Origin: Silvanigrella paludirubra
GTDB taxonomy: Bacteria > Bdellovibrionota_B > Oligoflexia > Silvanigrellales > Silvanigrellaceae
Direction of reading: 5' to 3'
DNA length: 64,000 nt
NCBI RefSeq assembly: GCF_009208775.1
Contig: NZ_WFLM01000004.1
Coordinates: 1-64,000, forward strand
The notes under the pieces are model-generated. The model saw only the letters and a program-made list of their open reading frames with translations. It was not told the origin of the DNA and searched no databases. Positions 9,760-17,939 of this stretch are shown here, piece by piece. Every line of letters begins with the position of its first letter. Position 1 is the first letter of the stretch. The position numbers and the translations under genes are program-made.

Positions 9760-12700
9760 GTGATGTTATTGGAAAGTCAGAAAAAGTAACACAAAATCGC
9801 ATTATTGATCTTTTTATAAATGAGCTGGGCTTTCATTATTTAGGCAATTGGTCTGAACGAAAAGGGAACAGCAATATTGAAGAAGAATTTTTAACGAAAT
9901 ATCTTAATAAAAATGGGTATTCGAAAGAAAAAATAAATGTAGCAATAAATAAACTAAAGACTGAAGCCAATAACTACAATCGTACACTCTACCAAAACAA
10001 CAAAGAAGTTTATTCTCTGTTACGTTATGGAGCGTCAGTTAAAATTGACGTAACAAAATCAAATGAAACTATAAAATATATCAATTGGGATGATCCGCAA
10101 AAAAATGATTTTGCAATTGCCGAAGAGGTCACATTACAAGGTAACAACGAACGTCGACCTGACCTAGTTCTTTATATTAACGGAATTGCAATATCTGTTA
10201 TTGAATTAAAAAACAGTCGAGTAAGTATTGGTGATGGTATCAGTCAGTTAATTTCCAATCAGCTGCCGGAATTTAATGAATGGTTTTTTACAACAACTCA
10301 AATTCTTTTTGCGGGAAGTGATGCAGAAGGTTTAAAATACGGAACCATTCGTACGCCAGAAAAATACTATTTAACTTGGAAAGAAGATGAGCAGGAAAAT
10401 GAACGGTTTAAACTGGATAAATACATATTAAAAATATGTGAAAAAAAACGTTTCATCGAACTTTTGCATGACTTCATTCTGTTCGATGGCGGAGAAAAAA
10501 AACTGCCGAGGGTGCATCAATATTTTGGAGTAAAAGCTGCGCAAGAATTTATGAAACGCCGTGAAGGTGGGATTATTTGGCACACGCAGGGAAGTGGTAA
10601 AAGTATTGTAATGGTTTTACTAGCTAGGTGGATTTTAGAAAACATTTCTAAAGCAAGAGTATTGATTATTACCGATCGGCAGGAGCTAGATGCACAAATA
10701 AAAAGTGTGTTTGAATCCTCTGGGGAAAGTATTTATCAAACGAGCAGTGGGATTGATCTCATGTCAAAACTTGCCCTTCCTACCCCTCGGCTTTTTTGCT
10801 CGCTTGTTCATAAATTTGGTCAGCGTGATGTTGGTAATATAGATAAATTTATAGAAGAAATTAAGTCAAGACCTAGTATTGTTGTGGGTGAATTATTTGT
10901 ATTTGTTGATGAGTGCCATCGCACACAAAGCGGGGATCTTCATGATTTAATGAAGGCCATTATGGCAAATGCCGTATTTGTTGGATTTACGGGTACTCCG
11001 CTTTTAAAAAATGATAAAAATAAAACACTAGATGCTTTTGGCAAATATATACACACCTATAAATTTAGTGAAGCGGTTGCAGATAAAGTTATTTTAGATC
11101 TTTTATATGAAGCTAGAGATATTGATCAACGTCTTAGTTCAGTAGAGAAAATAGATGCTTGGTTTGACGCTAAAACTCGTGGATTAAATAGTTGGCAAAA
11201 AGACGAACTTAAAAAACAATGGTCCACAATGCAGAGAGTATTGAGTTCACGCTCACGAATGGAAAAAGTGGTTGCAGATATAGTCTTTGATTTTGGTGTT
11301 AAGCCAAGATTAAATAACAATAGAGGCAATGCTATATTAGTCGCTGCTAGTATTTTTGAAGCTTGTAAATATTATGAGCTGTTTCAAAAAACGGTATTTA
11401 AAGGCAATTGCGCTATTGTTACCTCATATAATTTAGATAAAAGAGATACGACCAAAGAAGAAACAGGGGCAAATACAGAGACCGATCGCCAAGTTATTTA
11501 TAACACTTATTTTGAGTTGTTAAAAAATGTTCAAGCGTTACCTAATTTATCAAAAACGGAAACGTATGAAGCAAAGGCAAAGGATAAATTTAAAAAAGAA
11601 CCAGCTAATATGAAACTATTGGTGGTTGTTGATAAATTATTAACGGGATTTGATGCCCCCTCCTGTACTTATATTTATATAGATAAAAGTATGCAAAATC
11701 ACGGTCTTTTTCAGGCAATTTGTCGGACAAATCGTCTAGATGGAGAGGATAAAGTTTTTGGTTACATTGTTGATTATAAGGATTTATTTAAAAGTGTAGA
11801 AAAAGTCATCTCTGTTTATAGTTCGGAAATAGATCATAGTACGGACAAAATAGATGGGGCAGATTCCGATGTATTAATGAACAATAGACTAAATAAAGCC
11901 CGTGAAAAATTAGATCAAGCATTAGAAATGATGTTTCTTATTTTAGAGCCTATTCCACAACCGAAAGGGGAATGGGAAAGTATTCGTTATTTTTGTGGGA
12001 ATACAGAGATTGCAACAGATTTAAAAGACAAAGAATCTCTTCGAATTTCTTTATATAAAACAGTGGCAACATTTCTTCGCGCCTATGCAAACGTATCAGA
12101 TGATTTAGAAGCAGCAGATTATTCGCAAGAAGATATAACGCGCATAAAAAAACAGCTAAACCAAGCGATTGACCTACGCGCTCTAATTCGTAGAGCAAGT
12201 GGTGAAGAATTGGATTTAAAAGCCTACGAAGCAGACATGAGACATTTACTTGATTCCTATATTGAAGCTTCAGATCCAAGAAAAATTTCACCTTTTGACG
12301 ATGTGCCACTTCTTGAATTGATTGTTAAATCTGGAATTGCAGAAGCCTTTACGCAAAAGTTTGGTAACAAGCAACCCAAAGATGATAAGTCTGTGGCTGA
12401 AGTCGTAGAAAACAATATAAGAAGTAAAATTATGAAGGAGCATCTTCATGATCCCGCTTTTTTTGAAAGAATGTCAAAGCTTTTAGACGAGGTTGTTAAA
12501 TTCAGAAAAGAGAACGCAAACAAATATGAAGAGTATCTGCTTAAAGTCGTGAATTTAGCTAAAAGAATTCAGTCTGGCTCAGCGTCACAAATGCCATCAT
12601 CTTTACAAACACTTGGGCAAAAAGCGCTTTATAATAACTTAGGAGAACAGGAAGAGCTTGCATTAACAATAGATATGACATTAAAACAAGTGCGCCCTGC

Positions 12701-12821
12701 CGATTGGAGAGGGGTGCAAACTCGAGAGAATGTCATTAAGCAAGCCTTATATGAAATTCTTAAGAGTGAAAAAGAAGTAGAAAGAATTTTTAATATTGTA
12801 TTTATCCACAAGGAATATTGA
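9756..12821 (+). CDS. hsdR: Type I restriction endonuclease subunit HsdR
   Basis: This 1021-aa protein is the motor and nuclease subunit. The N-terminal PD-(D/E)xK nuclease is visible as PDLVLY...VIELKNSR (about 134-152). The SF2 helicase has Walker A QGSGKS (about 278-283), the DEAD-like box VDECHR (about 385-390) and motif III GFTGTPLL (about 410). The helical C-terminus contacts HsdM. Catalytic motifs all look intact, with no frameshift. Its ATG overlaps the hsdS stop by 4 bp, so translation is coupled. The product translocates DNA and cuts unmodified targets. Confidence 0.96.
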   Translation: MSDVIGKSEKVTQNRIIDLFINELGFHYLGNWSERKGNSNIEEEFLTKYLNKNGYSKEKINVAINKLKTEANNYNRTLYQNNKEVYSLLRYGASVKIDVTKSNETIKYINWDDPQKNDFAIAEEVTLQGNNERRPDLVLYINGIAISVIELKNSRVSIGDGISQLISNQLPEFNEWFFTTTQILFAGSDAEGLKYGTIRTPEKYYLTWKEDEQENERFKLDKYILKICEKKRFIELLHDFILFDGGEKKLPRVHQYFGVKAAQEFMKRREGGIIWHTQGSGKSIVMVLLARWILENISKARVLIITDRQELDAQIKSVFESSGESIYQTSSGIDLMSKLALPTPRLFCSLVHKFGQRDVGNIDKFIEEIKSRPSIVVGELFVFVDECHRTQSGDLHDLMKAIMANAVFVGFTGTPLLKNDKNKTLDAFGKYIHTYKFSEAVADKVILDLLYEARDIDQRLSSVEKIDAWFDAKTRGLNSWQKDELKKQWSTMQRVLSSRSRMEKVVADIVFDFGVKPRLNNNRGNAILVAASIFEACKYYELFQKTVFKGNCAIVTSYNLDKRDTTKEETGANTETDRQVIYNTYFELLKNVQALPNLSKTETYEAKAKDKFKKEPANMKLLVVVDKLLTGFDAPSCTYIYIDKSMQNHGLFQAICRTNRLDGEDKVFGYIVDYKDLFKSVEKVISVYSSEIDHSTDKIDGADSDVLMNNRLNKAREKLDQALEMMFLILEPIPQPKGEWESIRYFCGNTEIATDLKDKESLRISLYKTVATFLRAYANVSDDLEAADYSQEDITRIKKQLNQAIDLRALIRRASGEELDLKAYEADMRHLLDSYIEASDPRKISPFDDVPLLELIVKSGIAEAFTQKFGNKQPKDDKSVAEVVENNIRSKIMKEHLHDPAFFERMSKLLDEVVKFRKENANKYEEYLLKVVNLAKRIQSGSASQMPSSLQTLGQKALYNNLGEQEELALTIDMTLKQVRPADWRGVQTRENVIKQALYEILKSEKEVERIFNIVFIHKEY

Positions 12822-13516
12822 TGAAGATTGTTTTAGGTGACGTTTTAATAGATTTAACTCAAAAAGAGATTAAAAATGTCCATCTGAGTGTAAATCCACC
12901 TAAAGGTGACGTTCGAATTTCCGCCCCTTTTAGTATGAATATTGATGCGATTCGTGCCTTTGCGATATCTAAAATTCCCTGGATTAAATTTGAGCAAAAA
13001 AAATTTTTAACCCAAGAGCGTGAGTCCCTCCGAGAGTATTTAGATAGAGAAAGTCATTATGTTTGGGGACAACGTTACATGATGGAAATTGTTGAAGTTG
13101 ATAATACACCAGCAGTTGAATTAAAACACTCTAAACTTGTTTTGCATATAAGACCAAATACCACAAAAGAAAAATGTAAAGAAATGCTAGAAACTTGGTA
13201 TCGTATGCAAATTAAAATAGCTGCTCCCGAAATTATAAAAAAGTATTCTTCTCGTTTACAAGTTAATGTCGAACGTCTCTATGTTCAAGGAATGAAAACC
13301 CGTTGGGGTGGAGCAAATCCTGCTAGGAAAAGTATTCGATTAAATACGGATCTGGCGCGAAAGCCTTCTATATATCTTGACTATGTTGTTTTGCATGAAA
13401 TGGTTCATTTTATTGAACCGACACATAATGCGCGTTTTAGTGCATTAATGGATTTGCATATGCCAAATTGGAAACAATATCGAGATGAGTTAAATAAGTT
13501 ACCTTTGAAGTGCTGA
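12821..13516 (+). CDS. YgjP/SprT-like zinc metallopeptidase (M48 family, DUF45)
   Basis: This 231-aa protein has the DUF45 signature: RWGGANPARKSIRLN (about 161-175) and the zinc site HEMVH (192-196), with a downstream His202 in IEPTHN. The family is often the last gene of type I R-M operons, as here; its role there is not established. The ATG at 12821 is chosen over the in-frame TTG at 12818 because AAGGA lies about 7 nt before it. The start overlaps the hsdR stop by one base (TGATG), implying coupled translation. Confidence 0.9.
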   Translation: MKIVLGDVLIDLTQKEIKNVHLSVNPPKGDVRISAPFSMNIDAIRAFAISKIPWIKFEQKKFLTQERESLREYLDRESHYVWGQRYMMEIVEVDNTPAVELKHSKLVLHIRPNTTKEKCKEMLETWYRMQIKIAAPEIIKKYSSRLQVNVERLYVQGMKTRWGGANPARKSIRLNTDLARKPSIYLDYVVLHEMVHFIEPTHNARFSALMDLHMPNWKQYRDELNKLPLKC

Positions 13517-13557
13517 ATATATTTTTATTTAATACCCATATTAAACTCCTTAAAAAA

Positions 13558-14025
13558 TCACCCTACTTTTCTTATTTCAAGATCATTTTTATTTTCATCG
13601 TTTTCTGTATCTTTTTTAGATAAATAAACACCAAAAATAATAAAACAAATGCCTATCAATTTTGCAATCGTTGAGGTGATTTCAGAATTTTTATTGTCTA
13701 AAATAACACTTGTGATCATTTGTCCACTTATTAGCAAAAGCAAACTCTTTGTGGCACCAATTTTTGTAAAAGTGTAGCTATTAATTGCAACTAAAATGGC
13801 TCCTAAAAATCCTCCGACATAAGCATAAATAGGAATATTTGCATTTGTCTCAAAATGAAAACTTCCCATAGCAATAAGCAAGATAGATAAAAATACAAAG
13901 CCAACAATATGATTCCAAAAAGAAGCTTTAAAAGCGCCTATATCTTCGCTTAATCTTCCGTTAATAGCACGACTCAATCCGACAATAAATCCATTTAAAA
14001 GAGCGATAAAAATAAATTCAGTCAT
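13558..14025 (-). CDS. DMT-superfamily half-transporter, YdcZ (DUF606) family
   Basis: This 155-aa protein has about five predicted membrane helices and the DUF606 pattern (NGFIVGLSRAINGRLSEDIGAFKASFWNHIVGF). The C-terminal tail is charged. It is a half-length member of the drug/metabolite transporter superfamily. It starts 7 bp after a second gene of the same family, so the two products likely work as an antiparallel heterodimer (inference from paired small transporters). The substrate is unknown. Confidence 0.82.
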   Translation of the reverse strand: MTEFIFIALLNGFIVGLSRAINGRLSEDIGAFKASFWNHIVGFVFLSILLIAMGSFHFETNANIPIYAYVGGFLGAILVAINSYTFTKIGATKSLLLLISGQMITSVILDNKNSEITSTIAKLIGICFIIFGVYLSKKDTENDENKNDLEIRKVG

Positions 14026-14032
14026 TGTTTTA

Positions 14033-14509
14033 TTACCTAAAAAATATGATAATCCAGCTACCAGTTAAAACAAAAAATACCACCATAAAATCTTTAAATT
14101 TGAATCGTTTTTTTAAGGTTCCAAATAAACCAAAAGAATCACAAATAATGCCAAAAATAATTTGACCCAATAGCATAAGAGCAAGCGTTCCAGATAGGCC
14201 GAGTTTACTATTGATAGAAACAGAAGCTAAAATAACGGTAAATGCTCCAGGAATGCCACCTGAATAAAGCCAAAAGGAACTTTTTTTTGAAATACTTTTT
14301 GTTTTTTTAGGATTATTCATTCTTGAGTGAAATACTTTAGTAAACAAGTATATTAAAATAAGAGCCGCTATGCTACCAATTCCATGGGCTATCCAAGAAG
14401 AATAGAGTGGAGTGGTATATTTAGCTAAAGTGCTATTAAATAATATCATAATAGCAAGTATACAACCGCTACCAAGTGCAAGAATCCAGTCAAAGGAAAG
14501 TAACTTCAT
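14033..14509 (-). CDS. DMT-superfamily half-transporter, YdcZ (DUF606) family
   Basis: This 158-aa membrane protein is the partner of the next gene. It has about five hydrophobic helices, the family segment 'LAKYTTPLYSSWIAHGIGSIAALILIYLF' and a basic Ser/Lys-rich loop (about 65-80). The ATG at 14509 is preferred over the in-frame ATG at 14524 because AGAG lies about 7 nt upstream of it. The two genes are probably cotranscribed. The substrate cannot be inferred. Confidence 0.8.
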   Translation of the reverse strand: MKLLSFDWILALGSGCILAIMILFNSTLAKYTTPLYSSWIAHGIGSIAALILIYLFTKVFHSRMNNPKKTKSISKKSSFWLYSGGIPGAFTVILASVSINSKLGLSGTLALMLLGQIIFGIICDSFGLFGTLKKRFKFKDFMVVFFVLTGSWIIIFFR

Positions 14510-14552
14510 TATTATCTCTTTCATAATCTTAAATATTAAATAAACATAAAAT

Positions 14553-15251
14553 TTAAATCATGCATTCGTAAATTAAGTGAAAAAGTGAATAAAATTTGAT
14601 TCCACTATATTTTTCAAGTCCTAATGCGCAGGTTTCGAGGCAAGTGTACCCCTCTTTACAATCTTCAGGAATAAATTCTTTAATTGTTTTTAAGGCATTT
14701 TGATTGAGTTCTGGATTGCTAAATCCTTTGCTTCCTGCAAAACCGCAGCAAAGAATATCGTTAGGTATAATTACGTTGTTTGTACATTTATGAGCTAAAT
14801 AAAGCATTTCTTTATTTTTATTTAAATTTGTTATAGAACAATTGATATGTAATAATATTTTTTTATCTGATTTTTTAAAATGATAATCTTTTAATTCTTC
14901 ATATAAAAAAGAGATGGGATCGAAAATTCTTTTTATAATAGGATTTTCAGATTCTTTTGAATATATTTCGAAAATACAACTTGAATTTTCAATTAAAATA
15001 ACAGCACTATGATTTTGTTTTATTACTTTAGAGAAATAAGTTAATAAATGATTTCGTTTTTTATTAGCTGTTTTATCGTAACCCATACTACAGTACATTA
15101 AACCACAACAGTCGTTATTTAAATTTATGACTTCTACTTTATATGAAAGTTTCTGAAGAATTTTGATAATTTTAGAAGTCATGGAATGATCATTGAAACT
15201 CATTACTTTTGATGCACAGGAAGGAAATAAATAAACTATTTTTTCAATCAT
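14553..15251 (-). CDS. Cysteine-rich (CCG-domain) subunit of D-lactate/2-hydroxyacid dehydrogenase
   Basis: This 232-aa protein has two cysteine-rich CCG repeats: NNDCCGLMYC (about 45-54) and ILCCGFAGSKG (about 160-170). These ligate Fe-S clusters in the heterodisulfide-reductase D/GlpC family. In many bacteria this domain is the C-terminus of a single ~950-aa FAD/Fe-S dehydrogenase. Here it is a separate gene whose ATG overlaps the end of the FAD subunit gene by 8 bp (ATGATTGA). The protein probably passes electrons from the flavin subunit to the respiratory chain. Confidence 0.83.
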   Translation of the reverse strand: MIEKIVYLFPSCASKVMSFNDHSMTSKIIKILQKLSYKVEVINLNNDCCGLMYCSMGYDKTANKKRNHLLTYFSKVIKQNHSAVILIENSSCIFEIYSKESENPIIKRIFDPISFLYEELKDYHFKKSDKKILLHINCSITNLNKNKEMLYLAHKCTNNVIIPNDILCCGFAGSKGFSNPELNQNALKTIKEFIPEDCKEGYTCLETCALGLEKYSGIKFYSLFHLIYECMI

Positions 15252-17238
15252 GATATGAAGTCTTTATTTTAAGATATAGTTTACCAAAAAAGTGAATCAT
15301 AAAATGAAACTGTGATAAAAAATTCCAAATATAGGATAAAAATACAGATTTATGTTTTATCCGCCAATTTTTAATAACCTTACCTGTATCCACTCCCACA
15401 GGACAAACAGTAGCACACATTCCGCTGGCAGCACAGGTGTCAGAGCCATAATATTTAAAATGTTTAAACATATTTTTGTATATTTTTGTTTTATTATTTT
15501 TTTGAATAAAATTCATGGCTCTTAAAGAAACAATTCTTTGTCTAGGAGTTAAACTAAGTCCATAAGAAGGACAAATTCTTTCACAGGCACCACATTCGTT
15601 ACATTTGTCTAAATGTATATCTATTTCTGTTATTTGTTTTAAGTTTTTGGTATGAATGAATTTATCCGAAGAAAGAATGACATCAGGATTTAATATAATT
15701 TCAGGATCTAATATTTGTTTAATTTCATGCATAATATCATTTATCTCTTTTCCCCATTCAACTTCAATAAAAGGAGCGATATTTCGCCCTGTGCCATGTT
15801 CAGCTTTTAAGGAACCATTGTGTTTATCAATCACAAGAGTAGCTAAATTTTTCATAAATATTTCATATTTTATTTTGTCATTTTCGTTTTCAAATTTCAT
15901 TTCTAATATAAAATGTAAATTGCCATCTTTGGCATGTCCAAATAAACAACTATTTTCAAAGCCATGCTGTTTAAAAAGTTCTTTTAAGTCAAAGCTTCCT
16001 TGCGGTAAACTTTCTAAAGGAAAAGCAACATCTTCAAGTAAAGCTAAGAAATTTGGTTTTCTTTGTGATTGGACAATAGGTAATATAGATTTTCTAATTT
16101 TCATGATTTTTTGATATTTATCGTTTTCATAGAATTGACTATATGTAATTACATTTTGGCAACGGTTTATTTTTTTGTTTATCTCTAATATTTTTTGATT
16201 TAAATTCATTTCTGATGAATCTCTTAAATCTATTATAAGTAAACAGTGCTCATAGGTATTTATTTCCTGTGAAAGAAATTCGCTTAACTCTTTTTTAGCG
16301 CATTTAATTGATGTTGCATCAAGAAACTCAAGTGATGAAATATTCTCATCATTTAAAATTAGGACGGCTTCCATTGCCGATCTTAAATCAGAAAAAAAAC
16401 AGAGAGCCGCTTTTTTATATGGGTCTTCATAAATTGTTTTATAAGTAATACTTGAAATAAAACCAAGAGTTCCTTCCGATCCAATCATTAAGTGGGAAAT
16501 AATATCTATAGGATCTTCAAAATCTAAAAATGAATTTAAGGAATAGCCAACTGTATTTTTTATTTTATATTTATTTTGAATTTTTTCTTTTATATTGTTA
16601 TTTATTAATATTTTTTTTCTTATTTCAATTATTTTTTCACAAATAAATTTATTTGTTTTTTTAAAATCCTGAATAGATACTTCATCACTCGTATCTAATA
16701 TTGTTCCGTTATTGAATATCACACGTATATTTTTTAGGGTGTGATAACTGTTATTTTTAACTCCACAGCACATTCCGCTTGCGTTATTTGCGGCTATCCC
16801 GCCAATTTTAGCAAAATCGAGCGAAGAGGGGTCGGGCCCTATTTTTTTTTGGTACTTTGCTAAATAATAATTCGCATCTTTCCCAATGACACCTGCTTGA
16901 AGTTCTATTTCATTTCCATCATTAAGTATTTTATATTTTCGCCATTTCCAGCTTATAACAAGAAGGACGGAGTCCGTAATAGATTGTCCCGATAGAGAGG
17001 AGCCTGCCGCTCTAATTGTTAAGGGAATTTTGTATTTTTTTGCTGATTTAAAAATAGATTGTATCTCAACTTCTTCATCTACAATAAGAACTAATTTGGG
17101 GACTAAATAGTAGTGACTCGCATCATTTGCATAGGAATAAAGACTAAGAGGGTCAAAAAGGATATTTTTTTTGGGGAGAGCTTGTTTTATGAGCTTTAGA
17201 AAATTATTGAAATTTTTGTCTTGTTCTGCAGCTATCAT
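15244..17238 (-). CDS. FAD-linked oxidase with 4Fe-4S domain (D-lactate / D-2-hydroxyacid dehydrogenase type)
   Basis: This 664-aa protein has an N-terminal FAD_binding_4 domain (TIRAAGSSLSGQS, about 74-86; GPDPSSLDFAKIGGIAANNASG). The FAD-oxidase C-terminal domain carries the metal-binding motif GHAKDGNLHF (about 431). Two 4Fe-4S motifs follow: CNECGACERICP (about 547) and CAASGMCATVCPVG (about 600). It matches the N-terminal two thirds of Dld-II/YdiJ-type dehydrogenases; the CCG domain is encoded by the overlapping next gene. It likely oxidises D-lactate or D-2-hydroxyglutarate at the inner membrane; the substrate is not proven. Confidence 0.87.
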   Translation of the reverse strand: MIAAEQDKNFNNFLKLIKQALPKKNILFDPLSLYSYANDASHYYLVPKLVLIVDEEVEIQSIFKSAKKYKIPLTIRAAGSSLSGQSITDSVLLVISWKWRKYKILNDGNEIELQAGVIGKDANYYLAKYQKKIGPDPSSLDFAKIGGIAANNASGMCCGVKNNSYHTLKNIRVIFNNGTILDTSDEVSIQDFKKTNKFICEKIIEIRKKILINNNIKEKIQNKYKIKNTVGYSLNSFLDFEDPIDIISHLMIGSEGTLGFISSITYKTIYEDPYKKAALCFFSDLRSAMEAVLILNDENISSLEFLDATSIKCAKKELSEFLSQEINTYEHCLLIIDLRDSSEMNLNQKILEINKKINRCQNVITYSQFYENDKYQKIMKIRKSILPIVQSQRKPNFLALLEDVAFPLESLPQGSFDLKELFKQHGFENSCLFGHAKDGNLHFILEMKFENENDKIKYEIFMKNLATLVIDKHNGSLKAEHGTGRNIAPFIEVEWGKEINDIMHEIKQILDPEIILNPDVILSSDKFIHTKNLKQITEIDIHLDKCNECGACERICPSYGLSLTPRQRIVSLRAMNFIQKNNKTKIYKNMFKHFKYYGSDTCAASGMCATVCPVGVDTGKVIKNWRIKHKSVFLSYIWNFLSQFHFMIHFFGKLYLKIKTSYHD

Positions 17239-17615
17239 TCAAAAACCTTTGACTTTTTAAGTTGATTAATTTGAAATGCAAGCTTCACTCTATTGAAGAT
17301 AAATATGGTATATATGAATTTGAATTTAATGTAAATATTGGTAAACATTGAATTATATTCTATCTTTAATGAAAAATAACAGTAATTTAAGGTGGTTATA
17401 AGAACTCCATTTTTGCATTATGAACTCGTTTTTTTGGAAAATGTTATTTAGAAAAAATAAGAATAATTTTCTGGAGCTTCTAATACCCCGATTTCTGCAA
17501 CTATTAAGATAATTATCCCTAAAGAAGCTTGTATTTCTAAATTTTTTGCGATAGTAAGCAGGTTCCGATTTGATAGATGATCGGCCTATATTAAAAATGA
17601 AGGGGGGTGAATGAT
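17239..17615 (+). other. Non-coding region upstream of rpsU
   Basis: This 377-bp AT-rich stretch between the divergent dehydrogenase and rpsU genes holds no credible gene. It must contain the promoters for both directions. TTGCGA at 17548-17553 is a possible -35 box for rpsU, but no convincing -10 box sits at the right distance. Confidence 0.4.
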
Positions 17616-17813
17616 ATGCCAGTAGTTAAGATTAAAGAAGGTGAAACCTTTGAAAGCGCAATGCGTCGTTTTAAGAAACAATGCGAAAAAGCAGGTATCC
17701 TTTCTGAAATTCGCAAACGTGAGCATTACGAAAAACCCTCTGTTAAAATTAAGAGAAAACGTATGGCGGCTCGTAAACGCGCCCTTAAAAAACAAAAGAA
17801 GCTTATGGCTTAA
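17616..17813 (+). CDS. rpsU: 30S ribosomal protein S21
   Basis: This 65-aa protein starts [21 protein letters not shown], the S21 hallmark, and has a Lys/Arg-rich C-terminus. S21 helps 30S subunits start translation. The ATG at 17616 is chosen over the in-frame GTG at 17607 because it matches the family start and has a GGGGGG-type Shine-Dalgarno about 8 nt before it. It is the first gene of rpsU-dnaG-rpoD, the macromolecular synthesis operon. Confidence 0.96.
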   Translation: MPVVKIKEGETFESAMRRFKKQCEKAGILSEIRKREHYEKPSVKIKRKRMAARKRALKKQKKLMA

Positions 17814-17841
17814 TTTCGTTTTTTAGCTCATCAATAGCTTT

Positions 17842-17876
17842 AAAAGGAGGGTTGTGTTTACAGCTCTCCTTTTTCA
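17842..17876 (+). terminator. Terminator/attenuator between rpsU and dnaG
   Basis: An 8-bp stem (AAAAGGAG 17842-17849 / CTCCTTTT 17866-17873) is followed by Ts. In E. coli the same operon has a partial terminator at this exact place, letting rpsU be transcribed in excess over dnaG. The parallel position supports that role here. Confidence 0.65.
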
Positions 17877-17939
17877 ATTTTGACTGATATGGTATCATAC
17901 TCTCTACCTATAATTGGTAAGAGTTTTACTGCTTAAACA

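Noticed and set aside
11950-12309. Minus-strand frame of 119 codons inside hsdR
   Set aside because: It lies wholly within the conserved HsdR C-terminal coding region and has no motif.
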